Shown piece after piece: positions 46,026 through 58,189 of a DNA stretch of 64,000 bases. This DNA comes from Dermanyssus gallinae (taxonomy: Eukaryota > Arthropoda > Arachnida > Mesostigmata > Dermanyssidae): contig QVRM01006124.1 in the NCBI GenBank assembly GCA_003439945.1, positions 62,001 to 126,000 on the forward strand, read 5' to 3'. The notes under the pieces were generated by a model. That model saw only the letters and a program-made list of their open reading frames with translations. It did not search any database and was not told the DNA's origin. Each line of letters begins with the position of its first letter. Within the stretch, counting starts at the first letter, position 1. The translations under genes were made by a program, and so were the position numbers.

Positions 46026-47762
46026 CGATTGTGATATAAAGATGAGAATGCCGCCGTGCGTAACATCACAACATCGTACAGTATACACAATACCCGTGTC
46101 GAACACCACAGCCGACAACTCGTTCGAAAGCAACCCCTCCCGAACCTCCCTGTAGTCGTTACTCACCTATTGCCTTTCTATTGTTCCATATAAAGCCAGA
46201 AGCTACAAGCGATTTCAAATGAGCCGCGGCCTGCAGCCCCTTCTCGAGCAATTGTCTTTTGTCAAACGCGTTCGCCAGCCGACCAAGATATAGCAGATTG
46301 CGCATTTGCCACTGGACCCGCTAGCACTGACACAATGGCGTTGCTGCTAACCCGCTAAATGCGACAGAGATCTCCTGCTTGTGATTCAACGTCATTTTGG
46401 CTCTGACTGATCATGTGAAATGGAATCAGCCCGACCGTGGTCAACGCACTTGCGTAACCATTGGCCACTGTGTGATATAAGCACGTGGGCCTCGGCACGA
46501 TCCTTTGCTACGGTAGCATTGCAAATGCCACCGCATTAGAGGCACTCTTCTTCGTCAGCCGCAAATTGCAGCCACAGCAACCTCTAAACCGGTGTCTAAA
46601 TCTGTCAGAGGTGACCCAACTTGTCAAGTCGTTCACGTGCACTTTTATTGGTTGGCGCTTGAACGACTGTTTGCTGGACACTGAGTCCGAGAGTTCACCA
46701 AAATAGGCAGCCTGCACCCCAAGTTTGAAAAGTGCAAACTGCTTACGCCCGTCTACCTGTGAATCTCACTTGACGGTTCTGTTTACAGCTATATCTGTGC
46801 CCTTGCGCTCGGCTGCGACTACGACTAACAAAGAGTTAGGAGTGTCCTTTCCTCTGGCCAAATTTAAACAACATTGGACAGACATACGGATAAGCTCTGC
46901 CAGATGTACAAGCGGCTGCCGTTTGTCGGAGCGCATTGGAAGCTGTTTTCCTCTCTAGGTCCTCGTTCTGAACCAGTCTAGTTTAGCACATACTGCGAGG
47001 ATGTAATTTCACGAATTCGTCGATTTGAATTTGAGGCTATAAATAGCCTAATCACAGACACAGGCAGTTGCTTTCTGAATGCTTTGCTCCCGATGTTTTC
47101 ACCTGTGTCTATGGGCAGACCGGGACTTTCCACGTTTGTTGTCACCTGCTGGACAGGCTTTAACTGCGGCCTTGCATGCGTCAACAGACGTGGCTTGCAA
47201 ACTCCACATTGAGGCCACCTCACTAGGTTCTGCATCAGCGTAACAAACGCCGTAGCCGACGCCACCAGAGCAGTTTCCGACAACCCCCGCAGGCACCTGG
47301 TAAATTAGCGCAGTCAATGGATGAAGATTGTAAATAGGCAACGCCTTAAATCTTTTCTAGCACAATGCCGATCTCGGCATGCTCCTCGACGACACTTCTG
47401 CGGCGCAGGTGAGTGTTGGCCTTTGGCCTAGACCCCAGGTCATCAGAGGGCATACACACTGCATTGACCTGGGACACCACGGACTTTATGCCTCCAAAAC
47501 GCCGGCCACGGATCTCGACATGAGACGATTAGAAAACAAGTGGAATGCATGACTTGTTTCGCCATTTTTCTGGATTTTCATTTCTTTATAACACTTCATC
47601 GCACTACTTAGTCAACTTAAAATTTCGTGAGAAAGTCTAAATGATCCAAGAAGCGGCACAATGGGGCTTGTTTTCTTCTAGTTGCTTCTTTCCTGACTGA
47701 GCCCTAATACTTCATCTCGAATGTGCCCACATAACAAACTATTCTGCTGTTTGCGAAACAGG
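46026..47762. other. No gene confirmed; possible exon fragments
   Basis: A plus frame at 46485-46706 (GLGTILCYGSIANATALEAL) and one at 46725-46958 lack known motifs. At about 47407 CGGCGCAG is followed by GTGAGT, a strong donor, but no supported exon ends there. I leave the stretch unassigned. Confidence 0.35.

Positions 47763-47850
<88 letters not shown>
47763..47850. repeat. TA microsatellite
   Basis: About 88 bp of TA with few interruptions, ending at the left terminus of the next element. Confidence 0.95.
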
Positions 47851-48948
47851 CAGGGTCATTCATATTGTTGTGCACGCATTTCGAGGTTTGATAGAACTCG
47901 GCAAGAAAATAAGTTTTCCCTATGGAGGGAAGACGTGGAAACGTCTTGTTTAGGAGAGAGAGTGAAGTTTATAAAAGTAGTTTTTCTGCCTTTTTTTTTC
48001 CTACATAGTTGTGCGAAATCTCTGTTTGCGAGAGAACCAACGCACGAAGGAACCGATTACACCGGCGTGATCGGAGGAAAATTCTGCACAACGGAAGATA
48101 CTTCACTAGCTTGCGTAGCAAAAAGCTAATACCCAGATTAAGGAAAGTCATGAAAAGTCGATATTTTACGTTAACGCCTTTTAATGAAAAATCGGAATTT
48201 TTTCCATTGCGACCAAAAATGTACGTCCGAAAGACCACTCTCACGCAATAGCAAATTGAATGCCTATCATTTTCGTATCAAGGTGATATTGCTGCGTTAC
48301 GTAGTAGTCAAGTCACTAAGCTTTTTCGACAGTCATAGTTGTTATGTTTTACGTGCAAGTTTTCACGTTCAGAACCGTAAACATTTGCCAAGACGTTTCC
48401 GCCCCTCCTTCCACTAGGAAAATTTATTCTTTTGTTGAGTTCTACCAAACCTCAAAATATGTACCTAACTTTCTCATACGCCCTATGGAAATATTCATGC
48501 CTTCGCTTTCGATATGGCTATCGAAAAAGCTTAGTGACTTGACAACTACGTAACGCAGCACCATCACCTTGATACGAAAATGATGGGCATTAAATTTGCT
48601 ATTGCGTGAGAGTGGTCTTTCGGACGTACATTTTTGGTCGAAATGGAAAAATTTTCCGATTTTTCATTAAAAGGCGTTAACGTAAAATATCGACTTTTCA
48701 TGACTTTCCTTAATCTGGGTATTAGCTTTTTGCTACGCAAGCTAGTAGAGTGTTGTGCAGTTTTGTTCTCCCGCAAACAGAGATTTCGCACAACTATGTA
48801 GGAAAAAAGGCAGAAAAACTACTTTTATAAACTTCACTCTCTCTCCTGAACAAGACGTTTCCACGTCTTCCCTCCATAGGGAAAACTTATTTTCTTGCCG
48901 AGTTCTATCAAACCTCGAAATGCGTGCACAACAATATGAATGACCCTG
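47851..48948. mobile_element. 1.1-kb foldback (snap-back) element, non-autonomous
   Basis: Begins CAGGGTCATTCATATTG and ends in its reverse complement, with TA at 47849-47850 and 48949-48950. The left arm 47851-48339 and right arm 48512-48948 are inverted copies; the right arm lacks about 50 bp. The loop is 172 bp, part of which extends the right arm relative to the sister element. No transposase frame. The arms are homologous to 40002-40480, for example TTTCGAGGTTTGATAGA then CTCGGCAAGAAAATAA, and GCTGCGTTACGTAGT. It therefore consists of two 3' ends of the DD41D-type transposon joined head to head. Confidence 0.92.
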
Positions 48949-48976
48949 TATATAAATATATATATATATATACATA
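48949..48976. repeat. TA tract between two elements
   Basis: Short TA-rich tract separating the foldback element from the mariner. Confidence 0.85.
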
Positions 48977-49682
48977 TGGTGTTCAAAACGTATCGCGACT
49001 TTTGTGTTTTTTCAAAAATTATTCATCTATTCATGAATATCTATTTTGTCCCCTTCAAAGTAATCCCCATGAGATATTATACACTTATGCCAACGGTTTT
49101 TCCAATCTTCGAAGCACTTCAAAAAAATCATTTTATTTATCTTGTTCAGCTCCTCCTTCGATGCCGTCTTTATCTCGTCAAGCGTAGCGTAACGTCGTCC
49201 CTTCATGGGCCTCTTCAGTTTAGGGAACAAGAAAAAGTCACAGGGGGCCAGATCTGGGGAATACGGTGGCTGCGGCATCATTAGTGTGTTGTTTTTGGCC
49301 AAAAACTCGCGCACAAGCAACGATGTGTGAGCAGGGGCGTTATCGTGGTGCAAAAGCCAATTTTTGTTCTTCCACAAATCCGGGCGTTTCTGGCGGATTG
49401 CTTCGCGCAAATTGCGCATAACTTGCAGGTAATATTCCTTATTGACCGTTCTACCCTGTGGCAAGAACTCATGATGCACCACGCCCCTGCAATCGAAGAA
49501 AACTGTCAGCAAAACTTTCACATTCGACCGAACTTGGCGCGCTTTTTTCGGTCTTGGTTCGTGCGGCAGCTTCCATAAGTGAGAGACATGAGTCCCAACA
49601 TAACGCCACAAAAAAAATCGAAATTCGAATATACGTAACCCGCGAAAATTCAAAAGTCGCGATAACGATTGAACACACCTCG
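48977..49682 (-). mobile_element. Internally deleted mariner element
   Basis: About 706 bp, roughly half the usual 1.3 kb. TA lies at 48975-48976 and 49683-49684. The ends read TGGTGTTCAAAACG on the left and, on the minus strand, CGAGGTGTGTTCAATCG on the right, then share TATCGCGACTTTTG, giving terminal repeats of about 30 bp. The element lies on the minus strand. The 5' leader (49600-49682) is joined directly to the middle of the transposase gene, so the DNA-binding domain and first catalytic Asp have been deleted. Confidence 0.88.
49027..49600 (-). pseudogene. mariner transposase, C-terminal catalytic part (DD34D)
   Basis: Open from the deletion junction to the stop. It reads PRPKKARQVRSNVKVLLTVF, FDCRGVVHHEFLPQGRTVNK, then LLHHDNAPAHTS with the second catalytic Asp, and YSPDLAPCDFFLFPKLK with the third; 34 residues separate them, the DD34D signature of mariners. 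The C-terminus ends GDYFEGDKIDIHE. The frame is uninterrupted across about 190 codons, so the deletion is recent relative to the decay of other elements here. Without the N-terminal half the protein cannot bind ends or cleave. Confidence 0.92.
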
Positions 49683-50946
49683 TATATACATATAATATAT
49701 ATAAACACATACACAAACATATATACGCCGAGCGTGAGTTATTTCACATTCATTTCATTGGTAGAAGAATTACAATATCTTGAAAAATTATGCAAAAAAT
49801 ATATATATACAGAGTAAGTGGCATTTCGTCATTGCATTTCAGAACGCTAACAAAGCCCTGATGAGTCGCTGCGACCTTCGAAGGCAACCGCCGACCACGT
49901 GTGTGATGTAATCAGTTGAAAAGAAATAACGGAGGACTGTCGTATCAAATCAACTTGTTCGCCTCCAACGCTAAATTTGGCTACGACGGCATTGTAAATC
50001 GCCTTACATTATGCCATATAACATGACGGCCAAATGACGCAGCGCTGTGAGCTGGCAGTGGAAGAGAGAGTGCTTTCACTGTAGTTTTATAGACGAGGGC
50101 TGTTCTAAGCAGAAAATTACAACACGTACACTTACATAAGATCGTAATATGAATTGACAAAGTAGGAGAAATAAATACATTCAAGGCTGAAAATTGTTTT
50201 ATTGGAAGATGACGTGGCCACATTCATTAGGTCGACTAGTAAATCCGGCGCCTCTGGATAGGCCGTCATGCACGTACTTACCGGCTACGGGCGAGAGGCG
50301 TACCGATTAAACAAACAAAAGTAGCGCTGGAAGAAAGAATGGGGAGAAGGTATGATAGAGGTGCTACTGCAACTATTGAACCATTGAACCACACCACCTT
50401 TGTTTGGTTCAATAAATGAATGAGGGCGGTCGGGCGACCACAATTTGGTGCTGTCGCAGTCGCCATCGCCGTGTGTGTCGTTGTTATTGATTTTTTGTTG
50501 TAGAATTTGTTGCTATTGTTGACTATTGTGCTGTTGATGTTGTGTTGTTGGCAATGATGATAATACTACTTTTGTTATTGATGTTGTTGTTGTTTTTGTC
50601 GTCGGCGCTGACGCTCTCGTCGCAAATCGGTAGTTGTCGTTATCGCTTAAGGTTTTGCTATCGCCAGAGCTATTCTATTCACGTTACTAAAAAGCGTCTA
50701 TGATGTCTTATAACTAATTACAAGTAAGCAATTACTAACAAACAAAAACTAGACTGCAGACTACGACAGCGGACGCGACGAGATTCCAGCTCGGACACGG
50801 AATCTCTGTCTGAAAAAAAAAAAAGAAAAAGATTTACGTTTATCTTAGTGAGTCGTAGTTTAATGTATACGTATTGCCGTATAGCCGAGAGATCTCTAAA
50901 AATAGCCGAGCAGAGACCATAGATAGCCGACGGTAATCAGAGCAGA
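49683..50946. other. No gene recognised
   Basis: TA-rich tract at about 49683-49710, then mixed DNA. At 50460-50620 a degenerate TTG/TTA trinucleotide stretch. No recognisable coding region. Confidence 0.45.
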
Positions 50947-51390
50947 TTGATACATAAAATAGGCAAATCTGTTCCACTATTGGCTGGCTCTATATGCCAT
51001 TATTCCGTTTCTACCTTTAAGCCAGGCAATGCCGTGCTCGTACTGGAGCTCTCATCAAAGATTTCTCCAACAGAGGGATGTAACAATAGGACAACGCGTG
51101 CAGTAGAGGGGTATGGGGGGCTCCAGCTGAATGTACAAAGAGAGTTAATGAAGAGCGAACCATTGTTTCTTTTCGGTAAGGTTGGACGGAAGTTGCCCCC
51201 CGCTTTTACGGTTGTTGGCTACCACAATACCGACCAATCAATTACGAAGCTTTCTCTAGAGACAGCCTACTTGTGTGCACTGTTGTGCAAGTTGTGGCAG
51301 CCCGATCGTAACTCTAGCAATGACGCATTCTACTGGGTTAACAGAAATACGCATCGGTGCGTAGAAAACATTGTAGCAGGTTCGACGTAG
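50947..51390 (+). CDS. Unassigned open frame, 147 codons
   Basis: The longest open frame in the window that is neither repeat nor transposon. It opens at TTG, with no early ATG, so if real it would be an internal exon. It reads MKSEPLFLFGKVGRKLPPAF near the middle and ends with SLETAYLCALLCKLWQPDRN, NDAFYWVNRNTHRCVE. The C-x3-C and later C with aromatic residues between faintly recalls a PAN/apple-type domain, but this is not a secure match. Chance frame or exon of an unknown secreted protein; I cannot decide. Confidence 0.2.
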   Translation: MIHKIGKSVPLLAGSICHYSVSTFKPGNAVLVLELSSKISPTEGCNNRTTRAVEGYGGLQLNVQRELMKSEPLFLFGKVGRKLPPAFTVVGYHNTDQSITKLSLETAYLCALLCKLWQPDRNSSNDAFYWVNRNTHRCVENIVAGST

Positions 51391-51799
51391 GAGCTTGTTT
51401 TCGCTCCAATCGTGCCACTGCATTGGTGATTATGTCGCCTTTGTCTCTCATCAGTCAGCTAATGGCTTAGAGCGACTGGATCGTGTTAACAAAAAATTAC
51501 AACTTAGGCTAGCGGGTGCAATTGTAGAAGACTGTGACGCGCACGTATGCATCTTTTGAGGATTTGAAAACTGCAAAGTGAGAGAGAGAGAGAATCAGAG
51601 CACACTGACTGTCTGCTGTATGGCAGCGCAGCGTCCTACAGATGATCGTCGGCAATAATATACGATTTATCCGGATTCGGGCCCTGATCTGTTTTATTCG
51701 CAAATGCGGGATGCCGACAGGAAATGAACGCAAGAAAGACAATTTTGACTAGCTATAATGTCGATGAGGTAGCAAACGTCCTAGAATAAAAAAGCACTT
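51391..51799. other. No gene recognised
   Basis: A GA run at about 51582-51593. Nothing else seen. Confidence 0.45.
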
Positions 51800-52067
51800 T
51801 TAAGTAAGTTTTTTCTCGATTCTAGACTATCATCCATCCCCGACGGGCTTGAAGTTGCCGTGAGGCATATCCTCAATGTACCGAGGGCCGGGCATGTTAT
51901 GATATATTTTTGCGGCAGCATAGTCGCGGACTCTCAGTGGCACGATTTATCATCCACTCTTAGTGAGCATTGCTCAACGAAAATTCGATCAAGGAGAATA
52001 ATAACAGGAATCGAACCGGCGACAGCCCGGTAGATGACACCCAAGGCTAGCGCACTAGCCCCCTACG
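51800..52067 (-). repeat. tRNA-derived SINE, family 1, copy B
   Basis: Minus orientation. The head has an A-box-like GGGCTAGTGCG and a perfect B box GGTTCGATTCC (plus strand 52007-52017). The body matches copy A at 3505-3769. This copy has the better-preserved promoter boxes. No target-site duplication is evident. A fragment resembling the head alone (GAGCCGGCGACACCTCGGTA) lies at about 62345-62400. Confidence 0.75.
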
Positions 52068-55000
52068 TTCTCGGAGAGCGAAACGTTCCGTCTCGAAAAA
52101 ACACGGCTCAACGCCGGTCTAAGCCAGTGCGAGCCAGAGCATGACGGCAGTGAGCACTTCGTTCGGTGGTCGTAGAATGAGAACACAAACGTGTTAAGGA
52201 AACATGGCTGCACAGTAGAATCATCATACTACGCGCCTGTCGACACGAAAAGGCTTTCTAGCGCTAGCATCACGTTAGGCAATATAACCAAAAAGCACTC
52301 TACGCGACACGCGTTAAAGTCACCAAAGGCGAACAGAACAGGTAGTATTTACTACCTATGGTATAACTGTACCGTCAAAATCCGCAATGGGTCTGCAATG
52401 GGTTGCAAAACCGTAATGGGGTTACGTGATGTACAGAAGTTAACACTCAAGCTGGTGGACAACAAAAAATGTTGAGCAAGCAAAACTGTTACCGGTGATT
52501 CTAGAGGGAAACTAGAAGATTTTTAAAAGTTTGCTGTTTTAGTTTGCTGGAAAACGAGCATGCATCTAGCCACCCGACCACGCATCTAGTTCATGCGACA
52601 TCCAACGAAGAGGTTGACGATAGCATCTCAATACAGCATGTCCGGCTTAAGAGAAAAACGCGGCACTGAATAAGTTACACAATGCTTTTAACCAGAGTTT
52701 TTCCTGAAATACAACTTGTGGGTCGAGAGAGGCCGTCGTATATTAAAATTATTAGAAAAAAAACTATATGAATGGCTAAGCGTTATATTCATTAGAGCAG
52801 AATTGCTGCTGCGTCAATTTTCCAATAATACAACTTCCACAGGGGGACAACTGTAAACCTTGCTTCCGCCTGAATTAAATAAATACAAAAAAACACACAT
52901 GTTCAATGGCACAAAATACACATAGCAAGATATGCTGTGCAACCGGAATTAACATAGAAGCAAAAATATCCACGCCTAGTAATCACCATCGTTTCTAGCT
53001 CCTGCCCCCCCCCCCCTTCTCCATTGCGTCACGAAGCATTGCAGTCTCTTCTGAGCAACAGACTTTGTCAAGCGTCTGCTCCAAGACGAGACACAGCAAA
53101 GAACCTGGCTCTTTCAGCATCGCCTACAGCCGTCCACAAAGGAAGAAGAGCATTAAGTTTCGACTCTTAGACCCAGGGGAACAATTGCTTGTGCGACTCA
53201 AGCTTAGTAAGTTTTTAGTCTCGATGGTGATACTGATAGTGAACAAAGTGTTGAAACACGAATTGCACTGGCCTAAAGGATATTTAGATTAACTCTGGCT
53301 CGGGCAGGAATGCGACTCAAAAGATATTATAGAAGACATATACTTATATATGCAATGTGTAGCATAGCATCAGAAGCGGTAGCGTACGTAGTCCTAGTGT
53401 GCAACGACGAGTTTCAACGACAATTTTGTTTACATAAGGACAGTAGTTACGACGCTACCTAACAAACGCAGGGGGTTAACCTAGGGAAAAGAAATCAAAT
53501 TATCCTCGGTGGCTATCGCCTTGTTAGGTCAGATGACGTCGTTCCAATGTATAGACATTTCTAATAGCGCAAGTATCAATACAAATATATACGTGGTATC
53601 AACAACAATTAAAAAAAAATATATATATATATAAGAAGAAATACTCTTTCATACGCAAAATGAAGGATACATGCTTGAACAGCAATTGACCTGACTTGAT
53701 AAAGGACAGTCTTTGCAACGGACAAAACGCACGACGATAAACTATCCATTACACTACGCTTAAGGAAGTATATAACTTTACATCTAGATTTGACAGTAGA
53801 GCACCTCATGTTTAGGCAGTGCAAGTAAAATTAAATCGCAGTTTGGCACGAGGATTAGCAAGCGTTGATTTCTACCGAAAGATTAAATAAAACAACACAA
53901 TTTTTCATTTGAATTGGAGTTACCATTGGAGTTTAATTTTGCTCAAGGCCAACGGCAGTACTTTACGAGTGTCACCCCACCTACGTTGGCAACGTATCAA
54001 ACCACGCCACGACAGTGTGGTCAGATGCAATCCCAAGAACACCACAACGACTTTGCTACCAAACAGCCGCGCCGCATTTCTGCTCACTCGGTTCTACAGG
54101 GTGTGTCCCCTTGCTGCACCAGTAAAAATCGCTGAGTTCTTTCGATTTCAACTCTTATGCAGCAAAAAGAGCGTAATGATAGTTGATATGGCATGATACC
54201 CTACATATGAAAAAAATATTCTAGACTGTGTTAAGCGTTTGCTTTTTTATTTCGGGGCTCAGCTGTTTTAGAGTTTGTCTATGTTATGCCATTACTTCGA
54301 GTGCGCATACAATACGGGTGGTTAAGGAAATACTACTGATGTGGCGATATTGTAACGATTGGTTACGCTAACACTGAAACTTTTAGGTTGACATGATGAA
54401 GATCACGCGCTCCAAAACGGATAATTACTTTGGTAATCTAAGGTGAACCTGTGAGAGTTAGCGTGGCTTTCTCCAGCACAGATGCAGCTCTACGGCCAAC
54501 CTTGGTGATAACGGTTCACTCACCGTTCATCGTCGTTTTTCCGAGCACGTTACGCTTTTCACAGCGCTGTAGATGATGGAAAACGAGACTACTGTTTGAC
54601 GAAATACGTCAATAATAGTAAAAATAGCCGTAGTAAGAGTAGTAGCAGTGGCCCAGTAGCCTGCAGTGGCTTGTGAAGTATTGGATATCGTGCCATAGAA
54701 CCTATTCTGCGCACTCAATCATTTTCAGTCGAAAACGTTCTTCCCTCTAGAAAGACTCCAACGAACGGCGAATCGGGAAGTGCTCCGTTACCGAGTGGGT
54801 ATGTGCCGGGCCCTTCGTCTGTTTCGGTCTCTTCAGGCCGCAGGCGCGGCATCAGTCTACCTTTTCCCACCGTGATTTTGTCCGATCGAGGCTTGCTTTA
54901 TTGGCCTGACGAGTCGCTTTGAAACTATTTCATTCTCGGAATGGGATTAGATTCGAAACCAATCGGAACGAGAGAGAGAGAGAAAGAGAAAGCATAATCG

Positions 55001-56311
55001 AAGAATCACTTCTGGCACGAAAAGAGACTTTTAAGAACGAAGATGAATTGTACTCTACAATGAACTCTCAAAAGTGCGTACATGTGCAGTTTTGGCTTTC
55101 AGGTTTTAAGTCGGGCTTTCGGAGCACACTGCGCCGCGCAAATCGCACGGAAGTCTTAAAGCAGTGAGGCGAGAAAATTGCCTATCTTCGTAAGCCGTTA
55201 GAGACCAGCCGTGTCTCAAAGGCAGAGAGAGGACACACACGGTATAGATGGATATCATCTAAATTGACCCGTGACATTTTCTCACCACTCTGCTTCAATT
55301 CACATTGCCTTTGTAAAGCTTAAAGTCAGTTTAGCGATTTATGCGTGTGTTTTAGCAACGAAATACATTCACTTAACTAGGGATTTCAAATATTTCTATT
55401 TTAGTGCATCAGGCTACCTAACGAATGTACGCATGGACAACAGGTATCGTGATATCTTTCACAGCTCTTTTCTGCAAATAGCACAGGTATATCCTAAATT
55501 TTGGTTGTGGTTATAAAAGGCCGCTTTCCTTCAAAGCTTGTGACGTATCGATATATTAATTGGTGCAAACAAAAGACCGGTTCATATGAACATATTGTCA
55601 AAAAGACGACTCAGTCTAATTCAATTCAGATTGTAGAGCTTGTAAAGCTCATAGCAATTTCATTTTGTCGTCGAAAAGAGCATGATAATATTAGAGAAAC
55701 ACAGCTTATATGAACGTAGTTACAATGCATACTATAAAGATCGATGAAGGAGCGTTTAAGTTTGGTGACTCTTAGCGGCGGGACCTTTGCAATCTTGGAG
55801 CTCACTGATAATGGGTTGGCAGACCGAAACATGCACCATGCAAAACTTAGCCATAGAACAGACCAGGTCTGGAAGCAGGAGGCTGTAAAGTTAATGCCAA
55901 CCTGAACGTATTTTTTTTCTTTTTTTGAATGTGCACATTCGAGCGGATATGAGTATCCTCGCTCCTTGTTTCACTGCTGCATTTTAGTGTCCTCTAGATC
56001 TTTTTTCCATTGGTGCAGTGAATTGGTGCAATGCAACTTTTTTTCCTGGAGCATCTTTAGTGCTGTGAATTGGCACGTTATGGGCATTTTACACATTCGT
56101 ACGGGCGGCCCAGTTTCTGAAGCTATAGCAGGTGCGACAGAGACCACAACAACAACGGTGCCGCCGTACTCTTTCTCAGTTCTCCTCTTAGCCGACTTCT
56201 TAGCCAGCAACTTGAGAAAAAAAGGTTGCAAAGTGTGCATTTGTATAGCCCGGCACATCAAAAGGGAATTGATAAGTTATTGGTAAACTTGCTATAGCTG
56301 CTGCTGATATT
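52068..56311. other. No gene recognised
   Basis: A (C)13 tract at 53005-53017 and a short TA tract at about 53618. Overlapping plus frames at 53909-54196 include FNFAQGQRQYFTSVTPPTL, which looks protein-like but has no known domain. Opposite frames at 55966-56286 also have no recognisable motif. Confidence 0.4.
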
Positions 56312-56575
56312 GTGTATAAGGTGCTCTACAAGGAGCACCATCATTGCTACTGGCGCTTCAGCCGAAATGCCCGTAGATGCCCGTCCCCATATTGCCGCCG
56401 CTATGGCTCTTTAAACCACCTCTGTAGAGACTGTACTCAACCACCGAAGTGCTGCCTCTGTAAGGGGTTTCACGAATCTATCCGGTATCGTGCTCTCGTC
56501 GCCTCCACCGAATCAAACAGTTTAGGAGATCTGTCCCACGACGCTAACAGCAAAACACCTCCGCCCCTACAGTGA
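56312..56575 (+). pseudogene. Cys-rich zinc-knuckle-like segment
   Basis: The plus frame reads RCPSPYCRRYGSLNHLCRDC then TQPPKCCLCKGFHESIRYRA. The pattern C-x-RYG-x(n)-C, PPKC-x-x-C-x-G-x-H resembles the zinc-knuckle pair in ORF1/gag proteins of retroelements, with the first His replaced. It lies about 1 kb upstream of a LINE reverse transcriptase fragment on the same strand and may be the N-terminal part of that element. The intervening sequence is too decayed to align. Confidence 0.4.
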
Positions 56576-57559
56576 AAATCTGCTCATTTGTAAGCGACAC
56601 ACAGCCGCCGGCTTCTTTTTCTAAACAGTCTTTTTCTGCGGTTTTCCAAAACAAGGTTAAGATCCCTTCACGATCAGTAGCTCAGCCCCGAAAATATCTA
56701 GAATATCAAGGAGCCCGCCACTAACGTTTTCGCTCCACCGCGGGACGATGATCTTAACGGAATAGTCCTCTTCATTACCGCAAAGATCATTCTTCTCGTT
56801 ATAGACACTATTCTAACACACAACAGCCGCGCTATCGAGTCATTCTCGTGTATTAGCGCGCCACTTCAATGCGAATCCGTTGCGTGCGCTTTGAGGTCCC
56901 CACCCTTAACTGGTGGCCTGCGCGGCCAGCCTAAATAATCTGCAGTCAGTTTTAAACTCAAGTTTAGCTGATCTGCGTTCGTCCGAAATTGATCATGCGA
57001 CGACAGCGACCTCCCTTGCAATCTCCCACGAGGCATCGACCTTATGCAAGTTCTGTTCTAAGCACACCGACACAAGCCTAATTTCGTGACGTTATTCAAG
57101 TGACGTCAGACGCCATGAGCGTATCTAAACTGATTTCCTGTTCACCCCGAAGTAGTCGGCGACAACATGTACCTGCAGCTTGCTGATCAGCGGGGCCTGT
57201 TCAATAGCCAGTAGAAATTCGTGTAAAAACAAAAGTACTGCAATTCCCAACCGCGGTACTCTGCATACCGCCTCAGAAGGAACGCAACCGAACTCTCACG
57301 TCGGTACTACGCAAGAGCCTTAATTGATTCTGAGCGGAAAACTGATCCAAAGCTAATTTATTCGACTAGAAAGTTTGTCGCACAACAACCCTTCCATGGT
57401 TCGGTTAGTTCATACTAAAACTGCAGCAAGGGTTCTTCTGTCCACCAATAGAGTGGCGTCTTTCCCTCGCCGAAACGAGACTGGCACTCCTAGACAAACA
57501 TCCTCCCAAGTTTACCTGACTTCTCCTATTCCTCTGCTTCCTCTATTTGCAGAAGAGAT
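56576..57559. other. Decayed sequence between two LINE-like segments
   Basis: Many stops in all frames; no motif recognised. Probably the eroded interior of the retroelement. Confidence 0.3.
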
Positions 57560-57960
57560 ACATGAAATCACCGTGTCAGCGATAGATGCAATCAATGCCA
57601 TCCGGAGCTTTTTCAGCAGCTCGGGTGGCGGAGCGACGGCCTTCGGCCGCGTTATCCAAAGAACCTTATTGACTCCTGTTTATCGACTGTTCCTTAGCTT
57701 AGTACGTTTCATCAAGCTTGCTATTAATGGAAAGCTGCTGGCTTTTGTCTCCCTGTCTTCAACGGTGTCTCGTCTATTGCCTTGCGCAAAAAGACGCAAG
57801 TTGTCATCTAGTTGGAGAAACCGTCATCGGAAAAAGCATCCCGGACATCATCACACTGGTTCCTCTGAATCAGCTTGGCTGCGAAATCAGGGGAGATGCA
57901 AAAGCGGCCATCCAAGCAACAAGAGTATTCATTGACCTAAACACGCCTTAACCAGACCAC
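57560..57960 (+). pseudogene. LINE reverse transcriptase N-terminal fragment
   Basis: The first frame reads AINAIRSFFSSSGGGATAFG and later LLAFVSLSSTVSRLL; the second frame reads YCLAQKDASCHLVGETVIGK and NQLGCEIRGDAKAAIQATRV. These line up with the blocks I-x-x-FP-x-GS-x-GG-x-DG-x-x-P, AL-x-KKDGG-x-RPIAVGETLRRL and P-x-QLGVG-x-x-GG-x-EAA-x-HA-x-R of the LINE group also represented at 28326-29100. Two frames are needed, so it is broken. It ends before the catalytic blocks. Confidence 0.6.
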
Positions 57961-58189
57961 CTGCTTAAGGTTGTGCACCCTTATGTTTCCCGACTATATC
58001 TGGTACGCCGGTACACCACACGTACGTCTGGTGTACAAGCGGTTATAGTCGGGGTATAGTTGGAGCGTGGATATAGTTGCCCACACTTAATGTGTGTGCA
58101 AGCAAAAAATCATCAAGCCGTTCGTTAGCCCATTCTTCGCAGCTGTCGCTTTTGGGAATTAGCACTCGTTGTTGCGACATTCTCTGACT
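57961..58189. other. No feature recognised
   Basis: Contains a short inverted repeat, CGGTACACCACACGTACGTC and surrounding GTGTACAAGCGG; otherwise nothing. Confidence 0.3.

Noticed and set aside
45819..46166. Overlapping 115- and 100-codon ORFs on opposite strands
   Set aside because: Their mutual similarity is produced by the hairpin at 45985-46025; neither has a known domain.
52007..52067. tRNA gene
   Set aside because: A and B boxes are present, but the stem pairing is poor and the same head plus 200-bp body recurs at 3505-3769, which defines a SINE rather than a tRNA gene.
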